A DNA stretch of 64,000 nucleotides from Bin87 sp965204685 (GTDB taxonomy: Bacteria > Chloroflexota > Dehalococcoidia > Lucifugimonadales > UBA3495). Location of the stretch: contig OZ242004.1 of the NCBI GenBank assembly GCA_965204685.1, positions 1,488,001 to 1,552,000 on the forward strand, written 5' to 3'. This document shows, piece by piece, positions 8,263 to 17,589 of this stretch (position 1 is its first letter; each line of letters opens with the position of its first letter). The notes under the pieces were generated by a model. That model was not told where the DNA came from and searched no databases. It saw nothing but the letters and a program-made list of their open reading frames with translations. A program made the position numbers and the translations under genes.

Positions 8263-9030
8263 ATGTTCTACCACGTCATTATTTGGAGGGAGCCGGATGG
8301 TGCCACCGTACATCACGCACCTAATCTCGAGTGGTCGGTCGTCGCAGATCGTGTATTGCCGTCATACGAGTTTGGTAACTCGATCACGTTAAGTGGCCGC
8401 ACGATCGCACCAAAAGACATCGGAGGCATTAGGATTTTAGAAACGGATGACCGAGTGAATCCAACGGCTCCAAATGACGACGACTACCTGCGGATGCTGG
8501 GGTGTACCTATCACGAATCCGAGCGCGACATCACAGATTATTGGATTGTCGGGCCTCCGGGACACGCGAGGCCACAAACCGAAAACGAGGAAATAGAACC
8601 TTACTCTTGGATGAGGATTTTTGATGCTCTGATTACGGCTGAAGAAATCCGATCTGCCAGCCGAACTTTGTTTGCTGACGGACACTATCAAAATGCGGTC
8701 GAAGATGCGTTCAAAGCACTTGACCGAGCGGTAGCACACAAATCCGAAATTGCCGAATCTGGAACTAGCCTGATGCGGAAAGCGTTCGGAGGTGAATCTC
8801 CAGTGATTGCTTTGAACCAACTGGAAACCGAGACTGAAAAAGGTGTTCAGGAGGGTTATGGTCATTTATTCGCTGGATCCATGCAGGCGATTCGTAACCC
8901 TCGTGCACATGGTTTGGATGTCGATCAACCTCACGAAGCACTGGAACTGATAGTGTGGGCCAACCACTTGATGGGCAAACTTCAAGCCGCCACCAATCCT
9001 GCTGGACAGTCCCAGGAAACTTTGCCATGA
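8263..9030 (+). CDS. Ymh-type (TIGR02391-like) protein
   Basis: A 255-residue protein. The N-terminal 125 residues are not recognised. The C-terminal half matches the pattern of the hypothetical Ymh family: SRTLFADGHYQNAVEDAFKAL, SLMRKAFGG, and EGYGHLFAGSMQAIRNPRAHG. That family has HEPN-like helical character, and its members sit in restriction and Abi clusters; function is unproven. Its end overlaps the hsdR start by four bases (ATGA), so it is translated with hsdR. The 165-base gap before it is the only real break in the operon. Codon use is less GC-rich than in the hsd genes, suggesting separate acquisition. Confidence 0.75.
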   Translation: MFYHVIIWREPDGATVHHAPNLEWSVVADRVLPSYEFGNSITLSGRTIAPKDIGGIRILETDDRVNPTAPNDDDYLRMLGCTYHESERDITDYWIVGPPGHARPQTENEEIEPYSWMRIFDALITAEEIRSASRTLFADGHYQNAVEDAFKALDRAVAHKSEIAESGTSLMRKAFGGESPVIALNQLETETEKGVQEGYGHLFAGSMQAIRNPRAHGLDVDQPHEALELIVWANHLMGKLQAATNPAGQSQETLP

Positions 9031-12000
9031 CCACGCCCAATAAGCTCAACGAGTTCCACCACGCCGAGGAGCCGGCCCGCCGGTTGCTGGAGCAGTTGGG
9101 GTGGACCTACGTGCCGGCGGAGCAACTGGAGGCCGAACGCCCCTACGAGCGCGACGTTCTGCTCAAGGGCCGGCTGCGGGTCGCCCTGATGCGCCTCAAC
9201 GATGGCCTCACTGAGGCGCAGGCCGACCAGGTAATCGGCGATCTCGAACGCGCCGGCGGCATCGGCATGGCGCGCAACCAACTGGTCCACGAGTACCTGA
9301 CCTACGGCATGTCGCTGACCGTTGAGACCCCCGACGGCAGGGACACCCGCACCGTGCGGTTCTTCGATTTCGACGACCCCGTCGGCGGCAACGAGTTCGT
9401 GGTCACCACCCAGTTCCGCGTCCGGCGCGGCAACGAGAGGGGCGACCCCAACGACGACCGGAAGATGGTGATCCCCGACCTGGTTCTCTTCGTCAACGGC
9501 ATTCCGCTGGTGGTGATGGAGGCCAAGTCGCCGACGCTGATGGACGTGTGGAAAACCCAGGCGGTCCAGCAGCTCCGGCGTTACCAGGAGGCCGAACCCA
9601 AATGGGCCGGAGCCGGCACGCCGGCACTGTTCCATTACAACCTCCTGTGCGTCGCCCATTGCGGAGCCGGCGCGGTGTTCTCCACCCTGTACGCGCCGGA
9701 GAACGTGTACTCCGAATGGAAGTCGGGGCTGCCGTACACGGAACAGCAGGTGCGCGACCAGTTCGGCGTGGAGCCGCACGGGCAGGCCCAGCTCATCGTT
9801 GGCCTGCTGTCACCGGCCACGTTGCTGGACATCCTGCGGGACTTCGTGGTCTTTGAGCTGGACAACGGCAAGCTGGTCAAGAAGCTGCCCCGCTACCAGC
9901 AATACCGTGCGGTGAACGCCGCGATCAAACGGATCACCGACGGGAAGCGACCCGAGGAACGGGGCGGCGTGGTGTGGCACACCCAGGGCTCGGGCAAGTC
10001 ACTGACCATGCTGTGGCTGGCCACCAAGCTGCGCCGCGAGCCGGCGCTGAACAACCCGACCATCGTGGTGGTGACCGACCGGACCCAACTGGACCGGCAG
10101 ATATCCGAGACGTTCAAGCGTTGCGGGTTCCCGGCTCCGGAGCAGGCCGGCAGCGGCAGCGACCTGCGCCGGCTCCTGACCTCCAGCACCGGGCGGACGG
10201 TGATGACCACCATCCAGAAGTTTGGCGAAGTGCTCGCACCGCCCGAGGGCGAACTGGACACGCTCAACGACGCCGGCAACATCGTCGTCATGGTGGACGA
10301 GGCCCACCGCACCCAGTATGGGCAACTGGGCGCCAAGCTGTCCAAGGCGCTGCCCAACGCCGTATTGGTCGGCTTCACCGGCACGCCCATCGACAGGAGT
10401 TTCCGACGCAGCACCATGCGCCGGTTCGGGTCGCTGATCGACGCTTACACCATCCGTCAGTCGGTGCAGGACAAGGCGACGGTGGAGATCATGTACGAGG
10501 CCCGACTGCCGGACCTGGCCATCCAGGGCGCGGATACGCTGGACAAGCTGTTCGACGCCCTCTTCAGCGATGAAACGGAGGCGCAGAAGGAGGAGATCAA
10601 AAAGCGGTATTCCAATCGGGAAACCGTCGCCGTAGCGGAACGGCGCATCCAGATGATCGCGCTGGATATAGCCGACCACTTCAAGACCAAGGTCAAGCCC
10701 AACGGGTTCAAGGCCCAGGTGGTCGCGCCCAACCGCCTGGCGGCCATCAAGTACACCCAATACCTGAACGACTTCCACGTCCGCGCCTACCCCATCATCA
10801 CCACGTCGTCCAACGACGGCAACGAATACAAGGCGGCCATGGAGCTGAACCAGGACCAGGTCACCGGCAGTTTCAAGGACCCCGACGGCGAGCCGGAGGT
10901 GCTGGTTGTCGTGGACATGCTGCTCACCGGGTTCGATGCTCCCGTGGAGCAGGCGCTGTACCTGGATAAAGGATTGCAGGACCACGGGCTGCTACAGGCG
11001 GTGGCGCGGGTCAACCGGCCGTTCAGCCACGAGCACGATGGCGTCGCTACCGAAAAAGGCTACGGGCTGGTGGTGGACTACTACGGCGTTTCCCGCAACC
11101 TGGAGGCCGCCCTGCAGATCTTCGACCGACCGGACGTTATGGGGACGATGCGGGAACTCAACGAGGATCCCACGGTCGCGCTCGAAGCCGCCGTGGTAGC
11201 AGCGGAGGCGCATTTCAGGGGGCGGAAACTTAGCGACGTTTGGGACTGCATCAGCGTGTTCGCGCCGGACGCCAACACCGAGGGCAACTTCAAAGCGGAC
11301 GTGTACGAGCGGTTCAACGCGGACTACCGCGAGTTCTCCCGCCTGATGGACCGTGCCATTCCCAATCCCAAAGCGCTGCCGTATGTAGACCGATTCAAGC
11401 GACTCACCGAAATCCGCGCCTATGCCCGCGCGCACTTCCTCCAGGAGGACGCGCAACTGAACTGGACGGATATCGGCGCCAAGGTCAAGAAGATCATCGA
11501 CGAGCGCATCGACGCCTCGGTGCGCGAATTGATGAAACCGGTTGGGGTGCTGGACCAGGATTTCGACCAGAAGATTGCCGCTCTGCCCCACGACGAAGCC
11601 CGTGCCTCGGTGATGGAACACACGATCCGGGCCTACATCAACGAAAAGCTTGCCGACAACCCGGTATTCTACGGCAAGTTGTCCGAGCAGCTGGAGCGCA
11701 TCATCCAGGACCTGCGCAACAAGGTGATTGACGCCGCCAAGGCCGCCGAACTGCTGGCTGCCCAGAAAACACAGCTCGACGCCGAGGAAGACATCGCGGC
11801 CCAGATGGGCTTGTCCACCGAGGGTTTCGTCATCTACGAGATAATCGACGAGGCCGGGACGCGGACGATCTCCGAGGGCGAAAGGGCGGCGTACCGCGTG
11901 CGCATGGATGAAGCGCAGAAAGAAGCCACCCAACAGGTTGAGACCGCGTTGGCCCCACATCGTGCGGTGGTGGACTGGCCGTCCAACCAGGAAGTTCAGC

Positions 12001-12119
12001 GCTTGATGCGCCGAGACATCAAGCGCGTGCTGAGGGACGACGAGAAATACACGGAAGACGAACTTGATGACCTGGCCAACCGCATCGTGGACGCGTTCCG
12101 GAGCCGTGGTTCCCGATGA
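9027..12119 (+). CDS. hsdR: Type I restriction endonuclease subunit
   Basis: A 1030-residue HsdR. The nuclease domain has PD at 150-151 and E165-A-K167 (PD-(D/E)xK). The translocase follows with Walker A TQGSGKS at 319-325 and DEAH at 424-427, then TGTP as in motif III, and VDMLLTGFDAP and VARVNRP in the second helicase lobe. The C-terminal 250 residues form the helical domain that binds the methylase. The start at 9027 overlaps the upstream stop (ATGA). HsdR pulls DNA and cuts where translocating complexes stall. The stop overlaps the next gene. All motifs look intact. Confidence 0.96.
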   Translation: MTTPNKLNEFHHAEEPARRLLEQLGWTYVPAEQLEAERPYERDVLLKGRLRVALMRLNDGLTEAQADQVIGDLERAGGIGMARNQLVHEYLTYGMSLTVETPDGRDTRTVRFFDFDDPVGGNEFVVTTQFRVRRGNERGDPNDDRKMVIPDLVLFVNGIPLVVMEAKSPTLMDVWKTQAVQQLRRYQEAEPKWAGAGTPALFHYNLLCVAHCGAGAVFSTLYAPENVYSEWKSGLPYTEQQVRDQFGVEPHGQAQLIVGLLSPATLLDILRDFVVFELDNGKLVKKLPRYQQYRAVNAAIKRITDGKRPEERGGVVWHTQGSGKSLTMLWLATKLRREPALNNPTIVVVTDRTQLDRQISETFKRCGFPAPEQAGSGSDLRRLLTSSTGRTVMTTIQKFGEVLAPPEGELDTLNDAGNIVVMVDEAHRTQYGQLGAKLSKALPNAVLVGFTGTPIDRSFRRSTMRRFGSLIDAYTIRQSVQDKATVEIMYEARLPDLAIQGADTLDKLFDALFSDETEAQKEEIKKRYSNRETVAVAERRIQMIALDIADHFKTKVKPNGFKAQVVAPNRLAAIKYTQYLNDFHVRAYPIITTSSNDGNEYKAAMELNQDQVTGSFKDPDGEPEVLVVVDMLLTGFDAPVEQALYLDKGLQDHGLLQAVARVNRPFSHEHDGVATEKGYGLVVDYYGVSRNLEAALQIFDRPDVMGTMRELNEDPTVALEAAVVAAEAHFRGRKLSDVWDCISVFAPDANTEGNFKADVYERFNADYREFSRLMDRAIPNPKALPYVDRFKRLTEIRAYARAHFLQEDAQLNWTDIGAKVKKIIDERIDASVRELMKPVGVLDQDFDQKIAALPHDEARASVMEHTIRAYINEKLADNPVFYGKLSEQLERIIQDLRNKVIDAAKAAELLAAQKTQLDAEEDIAAQMGLSTEGFVIYEIIDEAGTRTISEGERAAYRVRMDEAQKEATQQVETALAPHRAVVDWPSNQEVQRLMRRDIKRVLRDDEKYTEDELDDLANRIVDAFRSRGSR

Positions 12120-12844
12120 TGGAGCGGGACAGCATCCGCTTCGGCGATACCACCATCGCGTACCAGGTGCGCCGCAGCGAACGCCGCAAGAAGACCGTGC
12201 AGGTCACCTTGGACGGCGGCGGCGTCCAGGTGGCGTCCCCGATGGACACACCGCCTCAGGATCTGCAAGCCCTGGTGCGTCGGCGAGCGCCTTGGATCCT
12301 CAATCACGCCACCGACGGATTGTTGGCGGTGGCACCCAAGCGGTTCGTCAGCGGGGAGACCCTGCCGTACCTGGGGCGCAACGTGCGCATGGTGTTCGAG
12401 ACGGCCGACGTTCGTAAACCGGAAGTCCGCTTCGACCATTGGCGGTTCAGCACCAAGGTGCCCGAGCATCTTACCGGCAGTCAACGGAACGAACGCATAC
12501 GCAAAGCCATCGTCGCGTGGTATCGCGGCAGAGCGGCCGCACGGCTACAAACCGGCGTGAAGAAATGGCTGCCACGATTCGGAGGCGGCGAACTGCCGGA
12601 GGTCTTGATCCGCGACCAACGTCAACGCTGGGGAAGCTGCGCTCCGGACGGCACCCTGCGCTTCAATTGGCGTGTGGTGATGCTTGAACCCGCGTTGGTG
12701 GATTACGTGATCGTCCACGAACTGGCGCACCTCACTGTGCGCAACCACTCGGATGAATATTGGCAGTTGATGAACCGGGTAATCCCGGACGCGCAAGAGA
12801 GACGGCGAAAGCTCAGGGGTGTGGGCCGCGTTCTGCCTCTTTGA
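12116..12844 (+). CDS. YgjP-like (M48-type) metallopeptidase
   Basis: A 242-residue protein with the DUF45/YgjP layout: a beta-rich N-terminal part (RRSERRKKTVQVTL), the marker QRQRWGSCAPDGTLRFNWR at about 168-186, and the zinc motif HELAH at 201-205 with a further ligand H211 in NHSDEYW. ATG at 12116 overlaps the hsdR stop; ATG at 12119 is an alternative. YgjP-like genes often sit next to type I restriction genes, but their substrate is not known to me. The catalytic residues are complete, so protease activity is plausible. Confidence 0.85.
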   Translation: MMERDSIRFGDTTIAYQVRRSERRKKTVQVTLDGGGVQVASPMDTPPQDLQALVRRRAPWILNHATDGLLAVAPKRFVSGETLPYLGRNVRMVFETADVRKPEVRFDHWRFSTKVPEHLTGSQRNERIRKAIVAWYRGRAAARLQTGVKKWLPRFGGGELPEVLIRDQRQRWGSCAPDGTLRFNWRVVMLEPALVDYVIVHELAHLTVRNHSDEYWQLMNRVIPDAQERRRKLRGVGRVLPL

Positions 12845-14226
12845 GCAGGGATCCGGCGTTCGTCAGTCAACCATTCAGACTAGGTTGGGGAGTCGAGCGG
12901 GCATTTAAACCCGCGAGATATTTCGCGGAGCGACGACCGGAAAAGCCACCGAGGTGTTGCCCCGTCGTTAGCGGCGCACCAAAAGCTGGCGATACGCAAT
13001 CGACCGACACCCGAGTGGTTTCCACGTGAAGAGCGCCGAGAGTAGATCCTTGGCGCCGCAGAGGTGGCGCGATAAGGAAACCCATGTAGTGAGCCGCCGG
13101 AGTGCTGGCGGGGGGTTGGAATGTCGCGGATACGCCGACGCATCGATGGGGCCGTTGGAAGTCCGAAGCTCCGCAACTACGCGGTTGCATCGCGCTGCTA
13201 ATCCGCAAAGCCGCAACACCAGAGCGGCAATTCGATCGATGTGGTCGCTGAGCACCCGGGGAGTTGCGAACTCGCCCCGGTGCTGGGCAGATTCGGCAAC
13301 CTGCACAATGGCAACTACTGACGCGCGTATGCCCGGCGCCAGCCTGTATCGCAAGGCGTTAAGCTGAATGATGCATACCGTCCCGCCGTTCCCACTTGAC
13401 CCTCGAGCCAATCAGTTCCGCGAACTGTGCCGGTCTTGCGGCTACATTCGTACCGCATTTGTCATCCAACGGACGACGAAACCCAGGTCATCAACGGAAT
13501 CTGGTGCTCGTTCTGCAGCGCCGCCCCCCACCAGGACTGCCTGTCCAGGTGTCAATGTACAGGGACAACCCAGTCATCTGGGGGCAATCGCAGGGTCGAG
13601 TGTCCCCTGTTTCCGCCGGCGCGATTGGCCTGATGGCGATCGCGGGCGGTTTCCGATGAGAGCTGACCGTACCAGCGCATGCCCACCACCGAGTTCCGCT
13701 GCATCTGTCACCTATGCCGGGGCCTCGGCGCGGTCATCACGACCGACTCGCCCAGGATCCCGCGCTGCTCATCGAGACCACCTCCTGCGGCGGCCTGGAG
13801 TGCCCGCTCTGTTACCTGGCCTACTGCAACGTGGGGGACTGCCCCATCCTGTCGCTCCGGAGACTCGTCTGAATAACCGATCTCGCCTATCGCTCCGCCA
13901 CTTCATCGTTTCCACGGATTGCCTGTACCGATGCGGGCCCCTGGTGAGCGTTCGCGAGCCACCGGTGTCAAATACAGGCCGCTGGGCCAACCCGTCGCTA
14001 TAATAGGCCCCCGCACGTCCTCTTTTGTCCCTGAAAAACCATGTGAGTGCAAAAAACTTAACCGTTTTCGACCGCTTTCGTGCTTGATCCATGTTTGCCT
14101 CGCAGATCCCATTCTAGGCAAAAATCTTAACCGCGGTTCGCGGCCGCTTCTGACGCCGGTAAACGGGTTAAATCCGTAGTTTTCTACTCAAAATCGCTTT
14201 CTGAAAGGTATATATGTGCCCAAAAT
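12845..14226. other. Gene-poor region with Cys-rich coding remnants
   Basis: Almost 1.4 kb without a convincing gene. Two stretches look like decayed zinc-ribbon genes. Near 13368-13560 the pieces ELCRSCGYIRT and IWCSFCSA lie in different frames. Near 13679-13872 CICHLCRGLG is in one frame and LECPLCYLAYCNVGDC in another. A small inverted repeat CCGCGA/TCGCGG lies at 12911-12928. AAATCTTAACCG near 14124 recurs in reverse next to the hairpin at 14227-14287. I see no promoter or RNA gene. Confidence 0.4.
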
Positions 14227-14287
14227 TGGGGCTCCAAAAATCTTGTCCGCCGGGATGTACGAAACGGTTAAGATTTTTGGAGCCCCA
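14227..14287 (-). terminator. Long hairpin downstream of the 14348 gene
   Basis: A perfect 18-base inverted repeat (14227-14244, TGGGGCTCCAAAAATCTT, and 14270-14287) with a 25-base loop, lying 60 bases past the stop of the minus-strand gene. In that direction it is followed by AATTTTGG, a short T run. It could act as a transcription terminator. The stem length and large loop are also compatible with a recombination or mobile-element end. Confidence 0.45.
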
Positions 14288-14347
14288 GACGGGGAAGGAT
14301 CGGCGGCGGCAGCTACCGGCGTAGCTCCCCAGTTGGACCTTGCTGCC

Positions 14348-15961
14348 CTACAGCTCCCCGAAAAACGCCAGCACGTCGGGGTCCCTGTCGAGGAGCATTG
14401 CCGGATACCGGATGTTCTCAACCTCGCCCTCCCGGCGCCAGACGCTGTCGTCGCCGACGAGTGGGCCCTGGAAAAACCGAGCATAGGTGGTGGTGAGCAT
14501 CAGCCGCAGATCCGCCGCCCCGGCCTGCAATCTCTGCTCCGCCGCATCGCTGGACACGATGAACAATAGTGGCACCCAGTCATCCATATACGCCTCCAGC
14601 AGTCTGTAAGTGTTCGATTTATCCCAGAGGCCGGCGTCGTACTCTGCGGTGTTCTCCAGCTCCAGGTACACCCGACAGGTGATGTCGAATTCCTGGTCCA
14701 TGCAAACGATCGCGTCCGGGGCGACCTGGGTCACCCCTTCGATGTTGCGCCGACCGCGGAATCCGGCGAATGTGTCGTAGTAATGGTTCCACAGATGGAA
14801 CGCCACATCAATCAGGGCTTGGTTGTGGTACTCCTGCTGACGGCGGTACGTTCCATCCTCTTTGAGGTAGACTTCCGAACGGCTGAAGACATCCTGGGCG
14901 CTGACCCGGTCCATGTTGGCTACGGCGCGCATACCCGGACGCGTCAGGTAGTAGGCCCCGTCCAAAGTCACGACCAGCCCGGCTTTTCTTAGCTTCCTGA
15001 GCGCCGCCCGGTATGATTCCCCAAACCGCCATTTGAGCTGGCTGGGCGTCGGACCGTGCCATTCCGCGATGAACCGGAAGATGGCGTAGGCTGTCGGTTC
15101 GTTCAGCGCCAACATGGCCTGGTTGCGATCCAACCAGGCGGCCACCCGTTGGGGCCGGCCCAGGTTGGCCGGTTGCGCCCGTTCCCACAGGGGCTCGGAG
15201 AATGGCCCCGGCTCCATCTTGCGTTCCAGACGGCCGTCCGCGGAGACGGCCAGAACGTTCGCGCCGGGCCAGAACTCGGCCGCCTGTTGGGCCGCCAGGC
15301 GGTCATACCCGACAATCACCCATGCCGACGGCGTGTATCGCTCATCGAGTTGCTGGACGGCCAGTTGACCTTTTTCCTTCAGATTGTGCTCCGTGATCAT
15401 GTTGCCCACCCAGACCAGGGCGATCCATGCCGTGTTTTCGTACTGGACCACGGCATGGATTCCACCTTCGCGGACCCAGGAGAACTTGAACATTCTCAGG
15501 TGAGGGTTGAACGCAATCGTGCCCCGGCCGTCCAACGGGCGCACCGGGCGGTCAACCCGAACTCCTTCCATGCTCCACAACCGGGATACCAAGCCATAGA
15601 AAGCTTCGACGAGAGGCAGACGCCGTACCAGCCATTTGATCCCGGTTTCGGACAGATGCCATGGGATTGGCTCCCCCGTCTCATCGGCGACCTTGAGCAC
15701 GCCTTCCCTGGTAAGCCAATGACGGTATCGCTTGCCCTTGGCCCGACCCATGGTCGTCCGAACGACCAGTTTCCTGTCGCGCAGGATACTCAGGAGTTCG
15801 TAGCAGTAGTTCTCGCTGAAGCCGATGATGGCCGCCATTTCCTTGACATCCAACAACGGCATCATCCACAAGAGCCACAGCGTCAAGCGCAGATTCCGTT
15901 CCAGCATCTCCTGGACGGAGCGCCGGAACGCGTTTTCATATTCCCAATCCAGCGAAATCAT
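14348..15961 (-). CDS. Winged-helix protein resembling replication-relaxation proteins
   Basis: A 537-residue protein. Residues 40-110 look like a winged helix (VKEMAAIIGFSENYCYELLSILRDRKLVVR, then WLTREGVLKVADE). A second winged helix may lie near 310-365 (PSQLKWRFGESYRAALRKLRKAGLVVT, YYLTRPGMRAV). The C-terminal part, DAIVCMDQ followed by RVYLELENTAEYDAGLWDKSNTYRLL, resembles the nuclease-like half of Replic_Relax mobile-element proteins. Such proteins are linked to mobilisable and integrative elements. No partner relaxase is seen nearby. It stands alone on the minus strand, with a hairpin after it. The family assignment is from pattern memory only. Confidence 0.5.
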   Translation of the reverse strand: MISLDWEYENAFRRSVQEMLERNLRLTLWLLWMMPLLDVKEMAAIIGFSENYCYELLSILRDRKLVVRTTMGRAKGKRYRHWLTREGVLKVADETGEPIPWHLSETGIKWLVRRLPLVEAFYGLVSRLWSMEGVRVDRPVRPLDGRGTIAFNPHLRMFKFSWVREGGIHAVVQYENTAWIALVWVGNMITEHNLKEKGQLAVQQLDERYTPSAWVIVGYDRLAAQQAAEFWPGANVLAVSADGRLERKMEPGPFSEPLWERAQPANLGRPQRVAAWLDRNQAMLALNEPTAYAIFRFIAEWHGPTPSQLKWRFGESYRAALRKLRKAGLVVTLDGAYYLTRPGMRAVANMDRVSAQDVFSRSEVYLKEDGTYRRQQEYHNQALIDVAFHLWNHYYDTFAGFRGRRNIEGVTQVAPDAIVCMDQEFDITCRVYLELENTAEYDAGLWDKSNTYRLLEAYMDDWVPLLFIVSSDAAEQRLQAGAADLRLMLTTTYARFFQGPLVGDDSVWRREGEVENIRYPAMLLDRDPDVLAFFGEL

Positions 15962-16996
15962 GGCTGCATCTCCTTACAGGCAATCCATCCGTAACCCACC
16001 CAGTCGGTTGGTGGGCGGAACCTCTGGACGACTCTCATAAAAGGGTCCCTGCCGGGGCCGGACGCGCCAGCTCGTGTTTCGGCACTGACGTGCACGCCGG
16101 TCCAGCATTCGGAGGGTCGCGCCAACGGTCCGGTTCTCCTCCGCCATCCAAGTCAAGAATCTCGTCCCGGTCGTGTCAGATCCTCCATGCGCACATGCGC
16201 CAGCCTGGGATGTGGATTAGCCGGCGGTCGCAACCCTCCTATTGTAGGGAAAATCCGGCCGAGGTCTTCTGCCCGGTTGGGGTGAGCGAAATTCCGGCAT
16301 CGAGATAGGCGGCACCGCCGAATTTCCCTGCTCTGAGTTTGTGCCTACCTGCGTACGACACCGGAGCTGGCGTTGACTGAAGGTTGGGCGAGTTGATCGC
16401 CGGCGTCTAACGAGAGAAGTTTCCCGGCGCAATGGAAAATCAGTGTGATGCTCGTTTCGGGGCGGGATGAACAACTGCCTTTCCGGGGCCCGGTGCGTGT
16501 TCGTTTTATGCAGTTTTGAGCGCAAATTGGTCACCTAATCAGCGTGGTGGTTGCCCTGTCCTGCAATTACCGGTTCTTCCACGGCCACTCCCCCCGGCTG
16601 AGTCTCGAATCGGTGGTAGCGCTCCAGCGCCCCTGATGGGGACTCCTCAGAATTCCCTACCTCATTGATCAGGTGAATCCTGGCGTTTTCAAACGTCGGG
16701 GAGGCACAAATCCGACCCACATGGAGGAATGCCTATGCCCGGAACCACGCGAAGGAAAGGCCGTAGCATCGGGGAAATCACCGCCATCCTGGGTTAGGAG
16801 GAGCACGGCATACGTCGCCCGCGTAGGGGACGGCGTATGGAACCAAGGCCCACGCGCAACATGCACTCCGCCACCTCGTACACGATGTTGAACAGCAACG
16901 CTGACGCCGTGTGGTCTGGCTGGTGGAAGCTTGGATGCTCCAGCGATAACTTGATGTGGTGCCACCCAAGCTGGAGAACCGCCGCGGACGGGTGTG
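15962..16996. other. No supported gene
   Basis: About 1 kb between the winged-helix gene and the IS630 relic. Several frames of 60-105 codons exist on both strands, but none has a recognisable motif, and their codon composition looks like GC-rich chance openings. The upstream 150 bases should contain the promoter of the 14348-15961 gene; I cannot place it. Confidence 0.4.
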
Positions 16997-17460
16997 TTAA
17001 GAAAGTCGGCGAACTAGTACTGGATCAAGCCAGGAATTGCAGGGATAGAAGCGATGGGGTTTGGCGATGGCATCCTGGTTGCTGAAGCGCCCATCAATGG
17101 TGGCCTTGGCGGCGTTGGGCCGGACGTGCCAGGCGTTAATGGCTCCAGCCAATGCCTTATCATCTCCATGGCGTCCCCAGAGGCAGTCTCGAGTCAGCAG
17201 GTTGAATTCGATTTCCGCCATGTTGAGCCAACTGGCGTGTTTGGGGGTGTGGTGAAACTCCAGGCAGTTCAGGATACGCATGGGCTCAGCACCCGGAAAG
17301 GTCTCCTACAGGGAGGCCCTGCTGTGGATAGAGCCTGCCCCGTACTTGATACGGGGTTGTCTAGGACCACGCAGGTCACGAGAGCGTCGGGATAAGCCAC
17401 ATCCACCAGCGCTTGCATCTGGCAGGCAAAGTCCTGCACGGTGAGACAATGGGACTCGGC
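16997..17460 (-). pseudogene. IS630-type transposase relic
   Basis: The C-terminal end is clear: LEFHHTPKHASWLNMAEIEF, then ATIDGRFSNQDAI.KPHRFYP, the standard finish of IS630 transposases with the catalytic Glu. Upstream, in another frame, LTVQDFACQMQALVDVAYPDA leads to VVLDN, the second catalytic Asp motif. Between the two pieces lie a 27-base palindromic repeat (17330-17356), a frameshift and a TAG where ASLYETFP would be expected. The N-terminal third is missing. Dead remnant. Confidence 0.8.
17330..17356. repeat. 27-base palindromic repeat (third copy)
   Basis: Identical over 27 bases, in reverse orientation, to 2350-2376 and 31560-31586 in the two IS427-type copies. Core is CCCCGTATCAAGTACGGGG, which is nearly palindromic, followed by a CAGGCTCT tail. 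Here it breaks the IS630 relic just after the VVLDN motif. Confidence 0.8.
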
Positions 17461-17514
17461 AATTCAGGTTGACGCGGGATAGTTGCCGACGTGATCACGA
17501 GCACGATATTCGCC

Positions 17515-17538
17515 GCGCGACAATTGCATTTATCGCGC
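17515..17538. repeat. Inverted repeat upstream of tyrosine recombinase copy 1
   Basis: GCGCGA and TCGCGC separated by 12 bases (CAATTGCATTTA). The same structure lies upstream of recombinase copy 2 at 53219-53242. Homology between the two loci begins abruptly a few bases before it (ATTCGCCGCG), so it may mark the end of an integrating unit or a recombinase binding site. Confidence 0.55.
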
Positions 17539-17589
17539 AGCTTGCACCCGCCAAAACCGCCCCCAAATCCCGCCACCGGAGACCCGCCC

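Noticed and set aside
8982..11960. Long minus-strand open frames of 265, 328 and 322 codons
   Set aside because: They lie entirely antisense to hsdR, whose motifs are complete, and are rich in His, Val, Arg and Gly runs typical of GC-rich shadow frames.
13368..13876. Cys-rich pieces as one zinc-ribbon gene
   Set aside because: The CxxC pieces lie in different frames and cannot be joined without at least two arbitrary shifts; kept only as a remark in the region entry.
14348..15994. Plus-strand frames, including one of 312 codons, across the winged-helix gene
   Set aside because: They are shadows of the 537-residue minus-strand gene, which has coherent HTH and nuclease-like segments.
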